In this document: positions 29,116 to 37,846 of the stretch, piece by piece
How the letters are laid out: the number at the start of each line of letters is the position of its first letter
Numbering within the stretch: the stretch's first letter is position 1
Origin: Kribbella sp. NBC_00382
Lineage (GTDB): Bacteria > Actinomycetota > Actinomycetes > Propionibacteriales > Kribbellaceae
Direction of reading: 5' to 3'
NCBI RefSeq assembly: GCF_036067295.1
Contig: NZ_CP107954.1
Coordinates: 6,076,001-6,140,000, forward strand
Length of the DNA: 64,000 nt
The notes under the pieces: generated by a model
Seen by the model: only the letters and a program-made list of their open reading frames with translations
What the model was told of the DNA's origin: nothing
Databases searched by the model: none
Position numbers and translations under genes: made by a program

Positions 29116-29786
29116 CCCAGCGGCCGATGCGGATCGTGCTGATCCGGCACGGCGAGTCCGAGGCGAACCTGGACAAGGCGATCTACGAGACGGTGCCCGA
29201 CCACTCGGTCCCGCTCACCGCCCATGGGCACGAGCAGGCGGCCGAGGCGGGCAAGCAGTTGCGCGAGGTCTTCGAGGGCGAGCCGGTACGCGTCTACGTC
29301 TCGCCGTACCTGCGGGCGCTGCAGACGCTCGACTCGCTCGGGCTGGACGACCTGATCGGGATCGCCCGGGAGGAGCCGCGGCTGCGTGAGCAGGACTGGG
29401 CGAACTACCAGGACACCGAGGACATCGTCCGGCAAGAGGCGCTGCGGGACTCGTACGGGCACTTCTTCTACCGGTTCACGCACGGCGAGTCCGGCTCGGA
29501 CGTGTACGACCGGGTGTCGAGCTTCCTCGAGACGATGCACCGCGACTTCGAGACGCCCGACTCGCCGCGGAACGTATTGCTGGTGTCGCATGGGCTGACC
29601 ATGCGGCTGTTCTGCATGCGCTGGTTCCACTGGTCGGTGAAGTTCTTCGAGACGCTGCGCAACCCGGGCAACGCGGAGACCCGCGTCCTGCTGCGGCAAC
29701 CGGACTTCCGCTACAAACTGGACCGGCCGTTCGAACAATGGACCGAGCACACTCCGACTGAGAGGGAGCGATCGGCATGGTTGTAG
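29106..29786 (+). CDS. Histidine phosphatase (phosphoglycerate-mutase fold)
   Basis: A 226-aa enzyme with the catalytic RHG motif at 14-16 (LIRHGESEAN) and a second His in LLVSHGLTMRLF. The middle region (REQDWANYQD...THGESGSDVYDRVSSFLE) resembles broad-range phosphatases rather than glycolytic mutases. Overlap with cbiB by 10 nt could hint at an alpha-ribazole phosphatase (CobC-like) role, but the sequence does not prove it. A strong GGGGAGGGGAG precedes the ATG. Confidence 0.87.
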   Translation: MHLTQRPMRIVLIRHGESEANLDKAIYETVPDHSVPLTAHGHEQAAEAGKQLREVFEGEPVRVYVSPYLRALQTLDSLGLDDLIGIAREEPRLREQDWANYQDTEDIVRQEALRDSYGHFFYRFTHGESGSDVYDRVSSFLETMHRDFETPDSPRNVLLVSHGLTMRLFCMRWFHWSVKFFETLRNPGNAETRVLLRQPDFRYKLDRPFEQWTEHTPTERERSAWL

Positions 29787-30733
29787 AACAGTCCAGGGAT
29801 GCCGCCGTCGAGCTGCTGGCCGCGTTGAGCCCGGAGCTGCGGGCGAAGGCCAAGGCGCCGTTCGACACGCCTGACCATCAGGTCTGGACGTACCTGCCGG
29901 GCGATCGTCCCGGGGTGACGCTGGGGGAGTTGTCGGTCGAGCAACGGCGGCTCGCCTCCCGCTTGCTCGAGATCGCGTTGAGCGAGCGCGGGCTGGCGGA
30001 TGCGCGATCGGTGATGTTCACCGAGGCGCTCCGGCGCGGACTGCCGCAGGCCGAGCCGGGGTCGACGGTGGATGTCGGGTCCGAGCAGCGGTACTTCCTG
30101 CGGGTGCTGGGCGATCCGTCGGGCATGGATCCGTGGGCTTGGCGGCTCAACGGGCACCACATCGCGTTGCATGTGACGTTCGTGTCGGGTGCGATCGGGT
30201 TCACGCCGCAGTTCTTCGGGTCGGAGCCGGCGATGGTGTTGTCCGGGCCGCATGAGGGGTTGCGGACACTCGCGGCCGAGCAGGATCTGGGGTTCTCGTT
30301 CTTGGATTCGCTGGAGGCTGGTCAGCGGGAGCTCGCGATCGTCTCCGACACGGCACCGGCCGACATTCTCACCCGGTACGACCCGGTCGCTGACCCGCAC
30401 GTTCTGCTGCGCGGCCTTCCGTACGGGGAGCTGACGCCGGAGCAGCGGCAACTCTTCAGCCTGCTGCTCGGTCAGTACATCGGCCGCGCGGCAGGGCCGA
30501 TCGGGTTGCAGACGTGGCAGGACATCACGGAGCAGGGGATCGAGCGGCTGACCTTTGCCTGGGCCGGTGCGACGGCGCCGGGCGGCGGCCATTACTACTC
30601 GATTGCCGGGCCGACGTTCTTGGCGGAGTACGACAACACCCAGAACGACGCCAATCACATCCACTCAGTCTGGCGTTCGCTGACCAACGACTGGGGCACC
30701 GACCTCCTGGCCGCCCACTACGCGGCCCACTGA
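29777..30733 (+). CDS. DUF3500 family protein
   Basis: A 318-aa soluble protein matching DUF3500 along its length. It has the conserved GHHIALHVTF block, the KFxxG-like WAGATAPGGGHYYSIAGPTFLAEYDNTQNDANHIHSVWR segment and a His-rich C-terminus that could bind metal. The family function is unknown; no signal peptide is visible. It overlaps the phosphatase by 10 nt. Its last 69 nt may overlap a small convergent gene at 30665-30910. Confidence 0.88.
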   Translation: MVVEQSRDAAVELLAALSPELRAKAKAPFDTPDHQVWTYLPGDRPGVTLGELSVEQRRLASRLLEIALSERGLADARSVMFTEALRRGLPQAEPGSTVDVGSEQRYFLRVLGDPSGMDPWAWRLNGHHIALHVTFVSGAIGFTPQFFGSEPAMVLSGPHEGLRTLAAEQDLGFSFLDSLEAGQRELAIVSDTAPADILTRYDPVADPHVLLRGLPYGELTPEQRQLFSLLLGQYIGRAAGPIGLQTWQDITEQGIERLTFAWAGATAPGGGHYYSIAGPTFLAEYDNTQNDANHIHSVWRSLTNDWGTDLLAAHYAAH

Positions 30734-30910
30734 CTTCAGGTGGGTTGCGTCACTCCTTGCCTCGTGCTGCATGCTGCGAAGTCGCCGCAATCGGCGTTGG
30801 AGTTCAGCCGACAGCTCGTCCGGGTCGGCGCCGGCCTCGATCCGCGCGGAGACCGCGTCGTGTAGCTCTTGAAGGAACATGTCTGTTAGACGCTCTCTGA
30901 GATCGACCAT
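30665..30910 (-). CDS. Possible 81-aa protein at the end of the CHAT arm
   Basis: A small frame that starts 15 bp after the CHAT-like gene. The first ~50 residues are a plausible amphipathic helical pair (RERLTDMFLQELHDAVSARI, then ADPDELSAELQRRLRRLRS). Codon use in that part is coding-like. No good ribosome-binding site is seen, and the last 69 nt overlap the DUF3500 gene, so the C-terminus is less convincing. The function is unknown. Confidence 0.4.
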   Translation of the reverse strand: MVDLRERLTDMFLQELHDAVSARIEAGADPDELSAELQRRLRRLRSMQHEARSDATHLKSVGRVVGGQEVGAPVVGQRTPD

Positions 30911-30925
30911 GGCGGTGGTCCGTCG

Positions 30926-33865
30926 TCAGAGACCGCGGCAGGCCAGCGCGGCCCAGAGCGCCGGACGGGTCAGGTCGACCGTTTCGATGGTTCTGAGGTG
31001 GGGGCCGGTCAGCAGTGGCGGCAGGTCGCGCTCGGGGTCGAGCATCCACCGGTGGACGGCGTTCACCGCGGCCGCCGGCGGCAGGCGATGATCGACGAGC
31101 ATCAAGTGCGTCATGAAGAGGGCGAGCTCGGCGAACCGCGGTGGGACCGGCTGCTGCCAGCCGATGACGCTGGAGAAACCCACGTCGAGGAACGCGTCGG
31201 CGGCCGAGGCGAACTCCTCGGTGTCCGGTTTGGCGAGAACGACCAGTCCGTTGCCGTGCACGTCGTCGTCGCGCAAGGCGAGCACGTCGCCATCGGCCAG
31301 CAGGAGTGCCGGCCCGCCATCCTGTCGGAGCCCGCAGGCCAGATGAGTCGTCGATGCGCCGGACAGACTGTTTAGCACTTCGTCTCTCGTGCCGGCAGCG
31401 TCCACCAGCTCGATGGCTCGACCCACACAGGTCGACCGCGGGTAGAACAGACGCCGCAGCACCATGACGTCGGCCATCTCCGAGTCGCGGTCACCTCGGG
31501 GGTTGACCACGAACAACGCAGCGTCCGGGACCGGCGCGGGCGGGCGGCCGGCCAGGTCGATCACGCGTCTCCCGGACGACACATAGGCGACGCCTACGTC
31601 CCGGGCAAGGCGACGGCCTGCACCGGTGCGTACGGCAGGCATGGCGAGTCTGCTGAGGTTGCCGGTAGCAACAACGAAGAGACTGCCGGTGCTCCACCGC
31701 CCCGTGATCGCCGACCAACCGGGGTCGTCCAGCAGCAGCGGATCGATCACCGGTACGTTCGCGAGCACATCGACACGGTCGGTTTCCGCATCCAGGCACA
31801 ACACCCCGGCGGTCCTGCCCGCGTCATCGGTCGGGTGAAGGTAGACGAGCGCCTTGGCTCCGGCCTTCCGAACCGCGGTGGCGACCTCGGCAGGCACCGG
31901 CACCTCGACCGCCGGCGAGGCCTGAGGATCGATACCGAGAACGACGCCGAGAACGTCCTCCGCGGTCGGCACTGGTACGCCGGATGCCGCCGCTGCGACT
32001 TCGAGCGCGGTGAACGCCTCCGCAGCGTGCGCCTCGGCCAGCATCTGTCCGGCGAACCAGGCGGCGCTCACGGTGTCCTGTCCGCCGCCGTCCAACGCGT
32101 TCATCCCAGCATCACGGCTGCACTCGGCATCTCCAGGCGCTCCGCGTCGACGGTAGGCCGTCGCGAGCCGCCACCACGATCGAGTGCGCAGCCCCATCCA
32201 CTCGTCACCGAGTTGCTCGGCCGCGGCGGACAGTAGCCGGGTGGCCAGGTCCAGCGCCGAATGCTCCGAAACCAGCTCGAGACAGCTCGCGCCGACCACC
32301 GCGGCGTACGGTGGCGAAAGGACATCTCCGGCGAGCTCGTCGACGACCTTGCGAAGGGCCTGGGCGTCATCGTGAACTAGTGCGTCGAGCAGGCTGATGA
32401 GTCCCTTGGGTGCCGGTCCCGCGAGCGTGCGGACGGTGTCGGCGTCGAGCGCCCGGATTGCCGCCGCGAGCCGTACCTGTTGGACCGCGGTCGACAGCGC
32501 GGCGTACGCGAAATGATCGCTCGGGATGGCCGCGACAGCAGCCTCGAGTGGGCCCGCGTCGGCGTCGAGGCCACTGGTCACGACGCGACACAACTCGCTG
32601 AGCGCGACCACCGGAGCCGAGCGCGTGGAGACCTCCGCCGCGAACTCCGCGAAATGGCCACTGATCGTCGCGGCCAGCGGTCGTACTTCGTCCAGCATGC
32701 CGCCGAGCGCTTCCACGATCGCGGCAGCGGCCGGGTGGTGCGGCGGGACGAATCTCGCCGCGGCCTGGAGCTGCTTCGCTGCGGCATCGCTGACACCGGT
32801 CTCCTCCGCATCACCCCATCCGCTACCGTCACGCTGCTCCCGCATACACAGCCCGCAGGCCGCCACCAAACGATCAAGGCCTGCCTCAAGCTGGTAGCCG
32901 TCCTCAGCTGCGGCGACCGCTCCGACGGCCGCACCGACAAACGCGTCCAAGTCCGCGGCTTCGACCTGCTCCGGACCCGCTTGCAGCAGAACCAGCACCT
33001 GCTCCCAGGCAGGCCGTTCGGGAATTTCTGACAACTCCGCCAACCGGCTCCGCGCGGCCTGCCGAGCGGCGTCCGGTACGGGCGGGGCAACCCGGGCCGG
33101 CTCCGCTCGCCGTGGCCGCAAAGGAGGCGCCACCGGAGTCGAGCCGCGCATCGTGGCAACGGGATAGTCGACTGTGTCGACCGTGTCGAAGCTGACGCCG
33201 AAGGACATCGGCGAAGGCACTCCCGCGCTGCCCAGCAAGGCGAACGACCCGCCGCCCTGTTGCATCTCCTGCACCATCGCCATCGCGCTCATCATCTTGC
33301 CGAGGTCGAGGCTCGCCAGATTGCCGCTGAGCATCGGCAGAATGGCCTCGGCCATCGTGAGCAAGGTCTTGACCAGAGTGGTCAGCTGAGGGCTGAGCTC
33401 CGGACCGGCAATTACCTCCTGGAGGTACTGGATAGCCTTGTCCGCGTCAGCCTTCGACGCGTCCGATGTCCCACCCAGGAAGCCGCCGCGCGCTGCCGCA
33501 GGGGTCAGTGCCTCCGTCGCCCGGTTCAGATGCAGCTGGCCGAGGGTCACCCGCGTCGTCGTGAGCTGTACCGGCGGCAAGGCCGTACTGGCGAGCGCCT
33601 CGCCCAGCCGCTCGATCCCTCTGTCCCGGTCGTCCGTCGAACTCCCGTGCGCGCCGTGGCGGGCCGTCAGAAGCCAGCCGAGTTGCGCGGCGATCTGCCC
33701 GCGGACCGGGTCGTTGGGGTGGACGAGGCGATAGGCCTGGTCGAACGCGGCGATCGAGTTGTCCAGATCGGCCCGTGCACTTGGGGTCCCCGGGCCCGCA
33801 CGCCAGTAAGCCATTCCGTGCTTCTGACCTTGCCGGACCCACTGCTCGACGGTCTGGTCCATCAC
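30926..33865 (-). CDS. CHAT-like protein with degenerate active site
   Basis: A 979-aa protein. The N-terminal ~600 residues are helical and repeat-like (TPR-type around 35-165, a Met/Gly-rich insert near 190-220, more helices from 265-600). The C-terminal ~330 residues align by eye with the CHAT domain of the neighbouring protein: DAALFVVNPRGD, RRLFYPRST, then HLACGLRQ where HFATHGD is expected, and VVLAKPDTEE where VVLAGCHTG is expected. Both catalytic His and Cys are therefore missing, so it is probably a non-proteolytic scaffold, sensor or decoy. GTG 33865 has GGAAGG 7 nt upstream; ATG 33862 is an alternative. Confidence 0.83.
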   Translation of the reverse strand: MMDQTVEQWVRQGQKHGMAYWRAGPGTPSARADLDNSIAAFDQAYRLVHPNDPVRGQIAAQLGWLLTARHGAHGSSTDDRDRGIERLGEALASTALPPVQLTTTRVTLGQLHLNRATEALTPAAARGGFLGGTSDASKADADKAIQYLQEVIAGPELSPQLTTLVKTLLTMAEAILPMLSGNLASLDLGKMMSAMAMVQEMQQGGGSFALLGSAGVPSPMSFGVSFDTVDTVDYPVATMRGSTPVAPPLRPRRAEPARVAPPVPDAARQAARSRLAELSEIPERPAWEQVLVLLQAGPEQVEAADLDAFVGAAVGAVAAAEDGYQLEAGLDRLVAACGLCMREQRDGSGWGDAEETGVSDAAAKQLQAAARFVPPHHPAAAAIVEALGGMLDEVRPLAATISGHFAEFAAEVSTRSAPVVALSELCRVVTSGLDADAGPLEAAVAAIPSDHFAYAALSTAVQQVRLAAAIRALDADTVRTLAGPAPKGLISLLDALVHDDAQALRKVVDELAGDVLSPPYAAVVGASCLELVSEHSALDLATRLLSAAAEQLGDEWMGLRTRSWWRLATAYRRRGAPGDAECSRDAGMNALDGGGQDTVSAAWFAGQMLAEAHAAEAFTALEVAAAASGVPVPTAEDVLGVVLGIDPQASPAVEVPVPAEVATAVRKAGAKALVYLHPTDDAGRTAGVLCLDAETDRVDVLANVPVIDPLLLDDPGWSAITGRWSTGSLFVVATGNLSRLAMPAVRTGAGRRLARDVGVAYVSSGRRVIDLAGRPPAPVPDAALFVVNPRGDRDSEMADVMVLRRLFYPRSTCVGRAIELVDAAGTRDEVLNSLSGASTTHLACGLRQDGGPALLLADGDVLALRDDDVHGNGLVVLAKPDTEEFASAADAFLDVGFSSVIGWQQPVPPRFAELALFMTHLMLVDHRLPPAAAVNAVHRWMLDPERDLPPLLTGPHLRTIETVDLTRPALWAALACRGL

Positions 33866-33884
33866 ATTGCCACCTTCCGGTTGG

Positions 33885-36317
33885 TCATTGTCCCGAGTGG
33901 ACGAAGCCGGCCCACGAGGTGATGCGGGTGGGGTCGGTGTCCGCGAGCAGGCGGCGCAGCGGTGCCGGCATGTCCGGCGGTGGCGTACGGCCGTCGTCCA
34001 GCATCCACAACTGCGCCTGGCGGAGCGCGTCCCACGGGAGACAGCTCTTGGTGATCAGGAAGTGGTGGAACATGTACATCAGCAGCGAGGTGTCCCGGTC
34101 CGGGATGCTCCACTGGGTCGACAGCACCGACCGGGCGCCGGCAGCGAGGAACAGTGTGCCGAGGCTGTACGCCTCGTCATAGCCGTGAATCGACTGCCCG
34201 GTGTGACATCCGGCCAGCACCACCAGGCTGACGGGGTGCCGCTCGACGTCCAGGACACCGATCAGCTCCTCGGCAGTGAGGTTCCCGCCGGCCAGGAGCA
34301 GATGGGACGACGCCTTACCTGGATCGGTCTTCCTGTCTCCGTGGGTGGCGAAGTGGATCGTCGTTCCGGCGTGCGATCCCGCTGCCCGCAGCCACGCGCG
34401 AACCTGGTCGGGGGTGCCTGCGCCCGAGCCGCTGACGGTTCCATCGGGCCGGCGGCCGAGATAGGTCGCGCCCGGATAGAACGTCCGATGGATCGCGTAC
34501 GCCTCGACGCGTGCCGACAGCAGATCCGGCACCGGCTCGCCCGTCGGCGGGTCTGCCACCATCAGCCCGGTCGCTGTGTGTGGTATACGTTCGGCCGCCG
34601 CTGAGGCGCACAGCATCCGGGCCGACGCTGCCTGCGAAAGAGCAACGAGCTCTGTCAGGTACGTCCCGTCGGGCCGTCGGGCCGCTTGCCACGGAACTCG
34701 CGCCAGATCGCCCATCGGAATGAGCACGAGCCGCGGCACCCGGCCCGACCCGTCGCCGAGAGCCGACTCGACGATCGGACCCATCGCGGCCTTCCACGCC
34801 CAGCCACACAACGCGTCGAGCCGCTCGGCGAAGTCTGCCGTCTCAGCCTGACCGACCTCGCGGCTACTGCGCAGCGCCCTGTCGGTTGCGGCCACGGCGG
34901 CGAGATACCGCTCGATCTCCGTCTTCTCCCCGATCGTGAGATCGGGCAGCGTGAGAAACCAGGGCTGCCCCTCGGCAGGAGCGATCACCGCCCAGCCCGT
35001 CAGCGGCGGCTCAGCGGGCACCAGGTAGACCAGAGCATCGACAGCGAGACCTCCCAGCGCATCCTGGATCTCTTCCAGGGTTGGCGGATCGAGTAGGTCG
35101 GTGTCGCGGGTCAGTACCTCGATGACGTCGTCCCGAATCCAGGCCGACGGCTGCTCCTCCGACCTCCACCGCTCGGCCAACACGTCCTCGCCGGCATCGG
35201 TAAGGCGGGTGTACGGATCGCGCAGCTCGGTCGCCGCGAACAACAGGAGGCCCCGGCCGGCGTCCAGCGCGCGCAGCGCGCCCTCGGTGTCGCCATCGAT
35301 GAGACAGCGGGTGGCTGATTCCTTGGCATCGCGTGCGGCGTCCTCGGCAGTCGAGCGGGCGGCGCCCGGATTCGGCTGCGACATCACCTGCCAGGCGTAG
35401 CCGCGCAGCCCGTCCATCGCGATGAGGTTCGACGAGCTGCCCTCCCCGCGACGCCGAAGGTACTGGGACAGCATGTCGTTGACCAGACTCCAGTGTGGAT
35501 GGGAAGGCCCGCCGGCCAGCTCCCGCGCTTGCTCCAGCACAGCGATCGCTTCGTCCACATCGCTGAGTGATCCGGTGACCTCCGAGCGGCGGTAGACGGC
35601 CGTTGCGAGGCCGACCAGGTAGAAGACGTTCTGTTGGTGATTGCCGGACAAGGTCACGGCCTCCCGTAGATCAGCGATGGCTCTGTCGATCTGTCCGCGG
35701 TCCAGCCCGCCGTGGGCCAATACGTTGCAGGCAGCGGTGAACAGGCACATCGCACGCTCGATGCCGGTGGCGTCCGGGCGGTTCGCGAGCTCGCGAACCG
35801 CGTCGAGCCGGCGCTCGCGTACGTCGACGTCAGGATCCGGCGCATCGTCGTCCATTGATCGCATCAGTTCCGACACGAGGGTGATGTCCGAGATCAGCTT
35901 CCGGACGATCGGCGAGTCCGGCAGATCCTCGGAGCGCTTCAAGAGATCGGAGGTCAGGGCGCGGGCAGCGGCCGTGTCGCCACGCAAGTGGGCTTGTACT
36001 GCGTCCAGGTACTGCGGCGCCACCTCCATCATCGGGCCGGCCTGTTCGCCGGCCACCTCACTGAGGTTTTCGAGCACCCGGAGCATCCCACCCACGTCGG
36101 TGACGGGTGCGATCGACAGCTTGATTACCAGCCGGGTGGACTCGACCAGAGCCTGGATCTGCGAGTCGTCCGCGAACTGCACCGCCAGCTGCTCCACCTC
36201 GGCCAAGGCCGCGCGGGGATCGGCCAGTTCCTGGTTGGACGCCGCGGTCTGCACCTCCATCATCCGGGCTGCGGCCCGCGCCCTCGGCCAGTTGGGATCC
36301 GTGGTCGATCCGTCCAT
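33885..36317 (-). CDS. CHAT domain (caspase-like) protease with TPR-like region
   Basis: An 810-aa protein. Residues 1-350 form TPR-like helical repeats. The C-terminal CHAT domain (about 425-810) has an intact caspase-type dyad: H659 in HFATHGD and C704 in VVLAGCHTGQ. Supporting strands are RLVLIPMGDLARVPWQA and ARSVLSTQWSIPD. CHAT proteases are activated by partner proteins and cleave specific targets in several bacterial defence and cell-death systems; the target here is unknown. ATG 36317 has GGAGG 8 nt upstream. It sits 19 bp before its degenerate partner and is probably co-translated with it. Confidence 0.92.
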   Translation of the reverse strand: MDGSTTDPNWPRARAAARMMEVQTAASNQELADPRAALAEVEQLAVQFADDSQIQALVESTRLVIKLSIAPVTDVGGMLRVLENLSEVAGEQAGPMMEVAPQYLDAVQAHLRGDTAAARALTSDLLKRSEDLPDSPIVRKLISDITLVSELMRSMDDDAPDPDVDVRERRLDAVRELANRPDATGIERAMCLFTAACNVLAHGGLDRGQIDRAIADLREAVTLSGNHQQNVFYLVGLATAVYRRSEVTGSLSDVDEAIAVLEQARELAGGPSHPHWSLVNDMLSQYLRRRGEGSSSNLIAMDGLRGYAWQVMSQPNPGAARSTAEDAARDAKESATRCLIDGDTEGALRALDAGRGLLLFAATELRDPYTRLTDAGEDVLAERWRSEEQPSAWIRDDVIEVLTRDTDLLDPPTLEEIQDALGGLAVDALVYLVPAEPPLTGWAVIAPAEGQPWFLTLPDLTIGEKTEIERYLAAVAATDRALRSSREVGQAETADFAERLDALCGWAWKAAMGPIVESALGDGSGRVPRLVLIPMGDLARVPWQAARRPDGTYLTELVALSQAASARMLCASAAAERIPHTATGLMVADPPTGEPVPDLLSARVEAYAIHRTFYPGATYLGRRPDGTVSGSGAGTPDQVRAWLRAAGSHAGTTIHFATHGDRKTDPGKASSHLLLAGGNLTAEELIGVLDVERHPVSLVVLAGCHTGQSIHGYDEAYSLGTLFLAAGARSVLSTQWSIPDRDTSLLMYMFHHFLITKSCLPWDALRQAQLWMLDDGRTPPPDMPAPLRRLLADTDPTRITSWAGFVHSGQ

Positions 36318-36342
36318 GCGATGTTCCTCCTCGATCCGCCTC

Positions 36343-37365
36343 CTACTGTTCTGACGGACGGTCGAGGTTTCCGAGCAGCTCGAGGGTCGCTGTGACGATT
36401 CGCTTGAGCTTGACCGGGTCGTCGATCAGGTCGGCGACCTGGTCGAGGTCGCCCTCGTCGGTAGGTGTGTTCTCCAGGTCGTGGCCGGCCGGCCGGCCGC
36501 CGAACACCTCGGCGAGCACCTCGGTGACCACCGTGGTGGCGTCCTCGCCGCGGTTGATGCGCGTGGTCATGACCTCGATGGAAAGGCCCGCCAGCTCACG
36601 GAGTACTGACTCGTCACGCTCGTGCCGGCTCACCAGGGGAAGTGGCGTCGGGTCGGTGTCCGCGGTGGTGTTCGACGGGTACCAGACCTGCGCCTGCTTG
36701 CGGCCGAGCGGGCGCTCGACGTACTTCTCGTACCAGGGGAGCCGTCGGCGCATGGCGGCCAGAACGGTCTCGACCTCGGCGGCGACGACGGCCTCGCCGG
36801 CAGTGTGGCCACCGGTGATTCCGGCCCGCCTTTCGGCCAAGGCGCCCAGCGGCCACAGTGCGGATCCGGCCGTCGCATCGGCGCCGACCCACTCCAGGAT
36901 CGCCTTGGCCAGGTCGACCAGCCAGGGGTCCCGGCCGAGCACGTCGGCGAGCCACGCGGGTACCCGGGGCTTCTGCGGTGCGCCGAGTTGGCCGCGGCGT
37001 ACGCGGTGCGCGTCGACAGTGGCCCGAAGGAGGCGCGAGGTGAGCCAGCCTTCGAGGGTCGTGATCGGCAGGTCCGCGTGGGCGAACAGGTGGTCCACGA
37101 CCGCGTCGACGTCGTTGTGGTAGCGCTCCAGGCAGTCGGGCAGCAGCCGCTGCATCTTGCCGGCGCACTGGTAGTGGTGCCGCTTGCGCTCGACCGGCCT
37201 GGTAACCCGCTCGTACACGAGTGGCCCAACGATCTCGGTGGCGCCGGCCCGCAGCCTGCGCTGCTCGTCGCGGGATCCGTCCCGGAACCGCTGGGTAAGC
37301 TCTCCGGTGGTGGCCAGCCGGCGTACCTCGTCCGCGTCGGCGGACGGTTGCTCTGGATAGGTCAC
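36343..37365 (-). CDS. Helical protein of unknown function, remotely sigma-region-2-like
   Basis: A 340-aa charged, helical, soluble protein. Residues ~25-110 (VYERVTRPVERKRHHYQCAG, then LEGWLTSRLLRATVDAHRVRRG) recall the order of helices in sigma-70 region 2, where a GWL...R...ID..RR pattern is common; this is a weak visual similarity, not an assignment. The C-terminal third is acidic. GTG 37365 is chosen because GAGGAG lies 8 nt before it. It lies 25 bp upstream of the CHAT protease, so it belongs to the leftward arm. Confidence 0.75.
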   Translation of the reverse strand: MTYPEQPSADADEVRRLATTGELTQRFRDGSRDEQRRLRAGATEIVGPLVYERVTRPVERKRHHYQCAGKMQRLLPDCLERYHNDVDAVVDHLFAHADLPITTLEGWLTSRLLRATVDAHRVRRGQLGAPQKPRVPAWLADVLGRDPWLVDLAKAILEWVGADATAGSALWPLGALAERRAGITGGHTAGEAVVAAEVETVLAAMRRRLPWYEKYVERPLGRKQAQVWYPSNTTADTDPTPLPLVSRHERDESVLRELAGLSIEVMTTRINRGEDATTVVTEVLAEVFGGRPAGHDLENTPTDEGDLDQVADLIDDPVKLKRIVTATLELLGNLDRPSEQ

Positions 37366-37550
37366 GGCGAGCGCTCCTCTGCATCGACGTCGCCGTCGCA
37401 GCGGCGCTTGCACCGAGCGTGGAGGTCCGCGGAACCGTGAGAAATGCGGTCAAAAAGAGATACGGGAAACTACGTACGCGTCCCGGAAAAGGTGCTGGCA
37501 TACGTACGGGCCGGGTCCTGAGCGGACCCGGCCCGAACGTCACCGGTCGG

Positions 37551-37775
37551 TCAGGACATCTCGCTGGGCTTCGGTCCCTTGGTGAGGTCGAGCACGACGC
37601 TGGCGGCGGCCGCGCCGTTGAGGAAGACCGTGACGGAGTGCCCGGCGGGGTCGTAGAGCTGGAGTTCGACCGTGCTGCGATTCATCATCGCGTCGCGGAC
37701 GAGCCGGACGATGCCGTCGGCGTCCGCGTCGGCGATGCCCCACTCCTGCTCGCCGATGGTGAGTTTCTTGTTCAT
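37551..37775 (-). CDS. Small 74-aa protein in the protease operon
   Basis: A 74-aa acidic protein of likely beta-rich fold (KLTIGEQEWGIADADADGIV, then STVELQLYDPAGHSVTVFLN). It has an ATG start, lies 71 bp downstream of the caspase-like gene and 185 bp upstream of the helical protein, all in one direction. The gap 37366-37550 shows no other gene. No family is recognised; a regulatory or substrate role for the proteases is possible but only inferred. Confidence 0.7.
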   Translation of the reverse strand: MNKKLTIGEQEWGIADADADGIVRLVRDAMMNRSTVELQLYDPAGHSVTVFLNGAAAASVVLDLTKGPKPSEMS

Positions 37776-37846
37776 CCTGGCGCTACCTTTCGATGGTGCT
37801 CGTGAACGAGCGATTGGTTGGTTGGTTTGTTGTTCCGGACGGCTCG

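Noticed and set aside
36350..36362. Third near-copy of the TCTGACGGAC motif
   Set aside because: It is inside the coding end of the helical protein and fully explained by its codons, so it was not counted as a regulatory site.
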